Shown here: positions 14,814-18,409 of the stretch, piece by piece
How the letters are laid out: every line of letters begins with the position of its first letter
How positions within the stretch are numbered: position 1 is the first letter of the stretch
From: UBA1049 sp964525815
GTDB taxonomy: Bacteria; Bacillota; Clostridia; Oscillospirales; CAG-382
Assembly (NCBI GenBank): GCA_964525815.1
Contig: CAZGJQ010000034.1
Location: 1 to 18,409, forward strand
Length of the DNA stretch: 18,409 nucleotides
Direction: 5' to 3'
The notes under the pieces: generated by a model
What the model saw: the letters and a program-made list of their open reading frames with translations, nothing else
Told to the model about the DNA's origin: nothing
Database searches by the model: none
Made by a program: the position numbers and the translations under genes

Positions 14814-15953
14814 ATGAAGGCTATCATCAACGGAAAAATCGTTTTGAAGGATCGGGTGCTGACAGGCAAGGCGCTTGTCTTTGACAAGACCATCACCGGT
14901 ATCGCAGACCAAGACAAAATCGATTCGGGCGTACAGACTATCGATGCTGACGGCGCATATGTTGCCCCCGGGCTTATCGATGTGCATATCCACGGCTATC
15001 TCGGAGAGGATACCTCCGATTGCAACGCCGAGGGTATCAGGAAAATGTCCGAAGGGCTTGTGCAGAAGGGTGTAACCGGCTGGCTTCCCACAACGGTTAC
15101 AATACCGAGGGAGGACCTGGTTAAGGTGGCAAGCGTTATCCGTTCTCTTATTGAGGAGAGCAAGAGCTGGAAGGGCTCGACGATACTGGGAATGAATGCG
15201 GAGGGACCTTATGTAAATCCCAAGAAAAAGGGTGCGCAGAATGAGGATTATATCCAAAAGCCGGATTCGAAGGTTATTATAGAAAATTCGGATGTTATAA
15301 AGATAGTAACCCTTGCCCCCGAAATGGACGAGGACTTTGCAGAAATAAAAAAGATAGCCAAGGATTCGGAAGTGATAATATCCATGGGACATACCGATGC
15401 AACCTATGAGCAGGCAAACGAAGCGTTCCTTGCTGGTGTCAAGGCGGTAACCCATCTTTTCAATGCAATGACCCCGCTCAGCCATCGTGCTCCGGGCGTT
15501 GTAGGTGCGGCACTGAGCAATCCGGTTTATACCGAGCTTATAACCGATAAATTTCATATACATCCCGCTCTTTTCGGACTTGTGTACAAGCTGAAGGGGG
15601 ACAAGCTGATCCTTATCACCGATTGCTTAAGGTCGGGCGGTCTTGCGGACGGTGAATACACCCTCGGCGGGCAGAAGGTATTCCTTAAGGGAATTGAATG
15701 CAGGCTGGAGGACGGAACCATAGCGGGCAGCGTCTTAACGCTGAATAAGGGGGTTGCAAATATGATTGAAAGCACCGACCTTACGGTAGCGCAGGCGGTA
15801 GCGTTGGCTTCCCTCAATCCGGCAGCCATGCTGGGTATCGCAGACAAAAAGGGCTCGCTTGAAATAGGTAAGGATGCCGACATTATAATCGCAGACGACG
15901 ACTTTAACATAAAGAAAACAATTATCGGAGGTAGCATACGCTATGAAGCTTAA
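14814..15953 (+). CDS. nagA: N-acetylglucosamine-6-phosphate deacetylase
   Basis: Amidohydrolase that removes acetate from GlcNAc-6-phosphate, giving glucosamine-6-phosphate for glycolysis or wall recycling. It has 379 residues. Metal and substrate motifs: HIHG with H58 and H60, E130 in NAEGPYVNP, H193 in MGHTDATY, H214 in THLFNAM, FHIHPALF (247-254) and catalytic D270 in LITDC. The C-terminus NPAAMLGIADKKGSLEIGKDADI is typical of amidohydrolases. The ATG at 14814 is chosen because AGGAG (14801-14805) lies 8 bases upstream and the N-terminus MKAIINGKIV is canonical. The frame stays open upstream into ktrA. Its end overlaps the ROK gene by 11 bases. No nagB or PTS gene is in the window. Confidence 0.95.
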   Translation: MKAIINGKIVLKDRVLTGKALVFDKTITGIADQDKIDSGVQTIDADGAYVAPGLIDVHIHGYLGEDTSDCNAEGIRKMSEGLVQKGVTGWLPTTVTIPREDLVKVASVIRSLIEESKSWKGSTILGMNAEGPYVNPKKKGAQNEDYIQKPDSKVIIENSDVIKIVTLAPEMDEDFAEIKKIAKDSEVIISMGHTDATYEQANEAFLAGVKAVTHLFNAMTPLSHRAPGVVGAALSNPVYTELITDKFHIHPALFGLVYKLKGDKLILITDCLRSGGLADGEYTLGGQKVFLKGIECRLEDGTIAGSVLTLNKGVANMIESTDLTVAQAVALASLNPAAMLGIADKKGSLEIGKDADIIIADDDFNIKKTIIGGSIRYEA

Positions 15954-17319
15954 GGTACAGGCAGTATTGGACCCGCAGTTCACACCTCTTTCTTTGGTGT
16001 GCCGTGAAATGCGGGAGAAAACAAAGGAAAACGGTCAGGATATCGTTATCGGTGTTCAGCGCAACAAGGGCTATACAACCGTTTACAAAACAAGAATCTT
16101 TCCGGACGGTGCGGGACATGATGAGGAGAACTTTGATTTTGTCGAGAGAATGGTGAAGTCTCTTCTGTGGGTGGTTGGCGGTTATAAGATTATAATTGCG
16201 GGCAGTTCCGTTGTCGGTGAAAAAATAAAGCAAGCATATAGGGACAAGTCCCTGAGGGATTTTGATTTTCATTTTATGGCAAGGGTTTACGAGCAGCCCT
16301 TTGAGGTGGAGCTGAGGAGTATTGAGGATGCTCCCGTAACCAACGAATCCGCTTCCCCCGTGGGCAGACACCTTGACGGATGCAGGATCGGGTTTGACGC
16401 TGGGGGCAGCGACAGAAAGGTAAGTGCGGTTATCGACGGGGAGGCGGTGTTCTCGGAGGAGGTTGTTTGGCACCCCAAGGTTAACAGCGACCCTTCCTAT
16501 CATTATAAGGGAATTTTGGAGGCGATGAAGACCGCCGCTTCCCATATGCCCAGAGTGGACGGAATCGGAGTATCAAGCGCAGGTGTTTATATAGACAACA
16601 GGATTATGATAGCCTCCTTGTTCCTCAAGGTTTCGGACGAGGAGTTTGAGAAGAATGTCAAGAATATGTATATTGATATCGCAAGGGATATAGGTAAGGA
16701 CATTCCCATCGAGGTTGCAAACGACGGTGATGTCACCGCTCTTGCCGGAGCAATGGATTTGAACGATAATAACGTTCTCGGTGTCGCTATGGGAACCTCG
16801 GAGGCGGGCGGCTATGTCGACGAGCAGGGCAACATTACCGGGTGGCTAAACGAGCTTGCCTTTGTTCCGGTGGATTACAACAAAAATGCAATGGTGGACG
16901 AGTGGTCGGGCGATTACGGCTGCGGAGTTAAATATTTCTCGCAGGATGCCGTTATCAAGCTTGCTCCAGCAGCCGGTATTGAGCTGGACGAGTCCGCCAC
17001 ACCCGCCGAAAAGCTTAAGGTTGTACAGGGACTTATGGCGGAAGGGGACGAGAGAGCCGCAAGGATTTACGAGACAATCGGTGCATATTTCGGTTATGCA
17101 ATAGCTTTTTATACCGAGTTTTATAATATAAAGCATGTTCTTATCATGGGCAGGGTAACCTCCGGAGAGGGTGGCGTTTTGCTGCTTAACAAAGCACAGG
17201 AGGTGCTGGATATGGAATTCCCTGAGCTTGCACGGAAGATAAAGCTGCATATACCGGATGAGAGCTCCCGCAGAGTAGGGCAGTCGGTTGCGGCAGCAAG
17301 CCTTCCCAAAATAAGCTAA
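15943..17319 (+). CDS. ROK-family protein with N-terminal extension, lacking the ROK zinc site
   Basis: A 458-residue protein. Residues about 146-458 match a ROK/actin-fold sugar kinase: GFDAGGSDRK (150-159) for the phosphate loop, VSSAGVYIDNR, catalytic-type aspartate D261 in VANDGDVTALAGAM, and GVAMGTSEAGG (280-290). The usual substrate/zinc region GE-x-GH appears as NELAF (303-307): Glu kept, His lost. The CxCGxxGCxE cluster is reduced to one cysteine (C327 in GDYGCGVKYF). Residues 1-145 are extra. They contain a helix plus GGYKIIIAGSSVV (79-91) and resemble a degenerate ROK C-terminal subdomain. GGAGG lies about 10 bases before the ATG. The 11-base overlap with nagA points to amino-sugar use, such as a GlcNAc or ManNAc kinase, but a non-catalytic role is possible. 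No DNA-binding helix-turn-helix is seen. Confidence 0.85.
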   Translation: MKLKVQAVLDPQFTPLSLVCREMREKTKENGQDIVIGVQRNKGYTTVYKTRIFPDGAGHDEENFDFVERMVKSLLWVVGGYKIIIAGSSVVGEKIKQAYRDKSLRDFDFHFMARVYEQPFEVELRSIEDAPVTNESASPVGRHLDGCRIGFDAGGSDRKVSAVIDGEAVFSEEVVWHPKVNSDPSYHYKGILEAMKTAASHMPRVDGIGVSSAGVYIDNRIMIASLFLKVSDEEFEKNVKNMYIDIARDIGKDIPIEVANDGDVTALAGAMDLNDNNVLGVAMGTSEAGGYVDEQGNITGWLNELAFVPVDYNKNAMVDEWSGDYGCGVKYFSQDAVIKLAPAAGIELDESATPAEKLKVVQGLMAEGDERAARIYETIGAYFGYAIAFYTEFYNIKHVLIMGRVTSGEGGVLLLNKAQEVLDMEFPELARKIKLHIPDESSRRVGQSVAAASLPKIS

Positions 17320-17334
17320 ACTTAATAAGCAATA

Positions 17335-17372
17335 AGCAACCCCGTGCCGCTTCGGCACGGGGTTGCTGTTTT
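17335..17372 (+). terminator. Intrinsic terminator after the ROK gene
   Basis: GCAACCCCGTGCCG (17336-17349), loop CTT, then CGGCACGGGGTTGC (17353-17366) form a perfect 14-base-pair GC-rich stem, extended to 15 by A17335-T17367, and followed by TGTTTT. It lies 16 bases after the ROK stop codon. It probably ends the whole plus-strand run that starts at acpP or at the internal promoter. The AATAAGC heptamer is duplicated in tandem just before and into the stem (17324-17337). Confidence 0.93.
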
Positions 17373-17476
17373 AGCTCCTGACAATAATAATAACTATATT
17401 TGAACAATTTGGCTGTTAGTTTTATTATGTTTTATTCATTATGTTTAAAAGAGTCAAAAAAATGCATGTAAATTTG

Positions 17477-17505
17477 TTGACATTTGCGCAAAAGCGTGTT
17501 AGTAT
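17477..17505 (+). promoter_or_regulatory. Predicted strong promoter for the secreted-protein gene
   Basis: TTGACA (17477-17482), 17-base spacer, TAGTAT (17500-17505), preceded by an A/T-rich stretch that could act as an UP element. The spacer contains a perfect 10-base palindrome TTTGCGCAAA (17483-17492). An octamer GTGTTAGT occurs at 17496-17503, over the -10, and again at 17513-17520. Either could be an operator. The 5' leader would be about 38 bases, with GGAGG at 17536-17540. Confidence 0.65.
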
Positions 17506-17549
17506 TAATAAAGTGTTAGTTATGTAAAAATATTTGGAGGTCTTTCTTA

Positions 17550-18409
17550 ATGAAAAAACGAGTGTGCATCTTTACGCTGTCGGTCATTTTGATTTGCTCT
17601 ATGCTGTCAGCGGGTATAGCAGCTACCGGAGAGGTTTTTACCGCGGATGTTTCGGCACCCGAAAAGGCCGTCGGAGGACGGAGCTTTAATGTAACAATCG
17701 ACATATCCGAGGTTTCTGAGGGGACAAGCATTGCGGGTGTGGATTTTTACCTTTATTATGATAAAACAAAAGTAACCCCCCTATATGAGCAGACCGAGGA
17801 AGCACTCGGAGCGGGGTATCTTGCGGATACAACGCTGATTACCTCCACTCCCAACTCGTCCGCTTGGGAGCAAGCGACCCAACTGAACACTGTGGACGGC
17901 TATTACATAATCAGGTTAATGGCAGGCGACACCGGCAGTGCGATTTCCTGCGTTACCTCAACACAGAGCTTGGTTCTTACCGTTCCGTTTGAGGCGCTTG
18001 TGATTGCTGAAAATGCGGATTCGCTCTTTACTATAGGCAATGTTACGGGTGCGGACATATCCCTTAATCCCATATCCGGTAACGGAAGCACGGATACGAC
18101 GCAGGTGCTTGCTCTTTTAGATCCGGTGGTGGCACTCGGAGCACAGGTGAACGCAAACACCGTTGCACTTAGGCTCGGTGCGCAGTACAACGCCGATTTT
18201 ATACCCGAAGGCGCGGTTGTTAAGAACTTAGGAATGGTTATATACCCCGAGCATCTCCTCGGAGTAAACGAGCTTACCGTAAGCACTCCGGGTGCGGCCG
18301 TTATGCGGGCTGCCGGAATCGCAAACTATGATCCTATGAAATCGTTTAATGATTATGACCAGATAATATTTTATGTTACCATGATAAACATACCTTTTAA
18401 GGGTATGAA
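17550..18409 (+). CDS. Secreted protein with cohesin-like domain, N-terminal part, cut by window edge
   Basis: Partial gene: 286 codons with no stop before the edge. An MKKR start, a hydrophobic core (about 5-19) and AGIAATGE give a signal peptide ending near residue 25. Residues about 30-175 form a beta-rich domain in which FNVTIDISE (46-54) and IAGVDFYLYYDKTKVTP (61-77) closely follow the cohesin / CBM-like opening pattern, where a strand is followed by DF-x-L-xYD. Residues about 195-286 look like a second beta domain (VALRLGAQYNADF, LGMVIYPEHLL, IIFYVTMINIP) of a kind seen repeated in Clostridia surface proteins. The start is the ATG at 17550 with GGAGG 9 bases upstream. It is separated from the nag genes by a terminator, so it is an independent unit. 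An export substrate is near certain; cohesin function is inference. Dockerin, anchor or further domains may follow outside. Confidence 0.78.
   Translation, partial: MKKRVCIFTLSVILICSMLSAGIAATGEVFTADVSAPEKAVGGRSFNVTIDISEVSEGTSIAGVDFYLYYDKTKVTPLYEQTEEALGAGYLADTTLITSTPNSSAWEQATQLNTVDGYYIIRLMAGDTGSAISCVTSTQSLVLTVPFEALVIAENADSLFTIGNVTGADISLNPISGNGSTDTTQVLALLDPVVALGAQVNANTVALRLGAQYNADFIPEGAVVKNLGMVIYPEHLLGVNELTVSTPGAAVMRAAGIANYDPMKSFNDYDQIIFYVTMINIPFKGM

Noticed and set aside
14751..15563. Long minus-strand open frame (270 codons) opposite nagA
   Set aside because: The opposite strand encodes clear NagA motifs. The antisense product is cysteine- and tyrosine-rich with no family resemblance and no ribosome site. 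It is a coding shadow.
15922..16545. Minus-strand open frame (207 codons) opposite the ROK gene
   Set aside because: The plus strand has kinase motifs and a ribosome site, and the antisense product has none.

Overview
This window is ordinary bacterial chromosome of moderate GC. It probably comes from a Clostridia-class Bacillota, plausibly an Oscillospirales/Ruminococcaceae-like gut lineage. The evidence is strong AGGAGG-type ribosome sites, TTGACA/TATAAT-type promoters, a Gram-positive group II ECF transporter block, a KtrAB potassium system, a DUF5711-type membrane protein and a secreted cohesin-like protein. No tRNA, rRNA, CRISPR array, transposon or phage gene was found. The lineage is inferred from protein character only.

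Left part, minus strand (about 10150 down to 1). A TTGACT-17-TAAAAT promoter near 10125-10153 reads into ruvC-ruvA-ruvB (Holliday-junction processing), a DPPS-type SAM methyltransferase, ecfA1-ecfA2-ecfT (shared energising module of ECF vitamin/metal importers), truA (tRNA pseudouridine synthase), a DUF5711-like membrane protein, a CvpA-family membrane protein, pgsA (phosphatidylglycerol synthesis) and the N-terminal third of a ClpE-like AAA+ unfoldase cut by the window edge. All gaps are 80 bases or less and several genes overlap. No terminator is visible, so this could be one transcript of about 10 kb.

Middle and right part, plus strand (10204 to 17367). A divergent promoter drives acpP (acyl carrier protein), which overlaps a HAD phosphatase gene by 4 bases. 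Inside the end of the HAD gene is a TTGACA-16-TATAAT promoter. Its -10 box lies within a perfect 15-base palindrome, and a near-identical second palindrome follows 18 bases later. This apparently regulated promoter precedes a DUF3137-like membrane protein, lemA, ktrB and ktrA (K+ uptake), nagA (GlcNAc-6-phosphate deacetylase) and an unusual ROK-family protein. That ROK protein lacks the family's zinc site and has an extra N-terminal region of about 145 residues. The run ends at a perfect hairpin terminator (17335-17372).

Right edge (17477-18409). A strong promoter precedes a secreted protein with a signal peptide, a cohesin-like first domain and a second beta-rich region. It continues past the window.

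No stretch over 300 bases lacks a gene. The two largest gaps are 10070-10266 (divergent promoters) and 17320-17549 (terminator plus promoter). The items most worth a second look are the tandem-palindrome promoter, the coupling of DUF3137-LemA with KtrBA, the zinc-less extended ROK protein beside nagA, and the partial secreted protein. None is strong evidence of a wholly new system.
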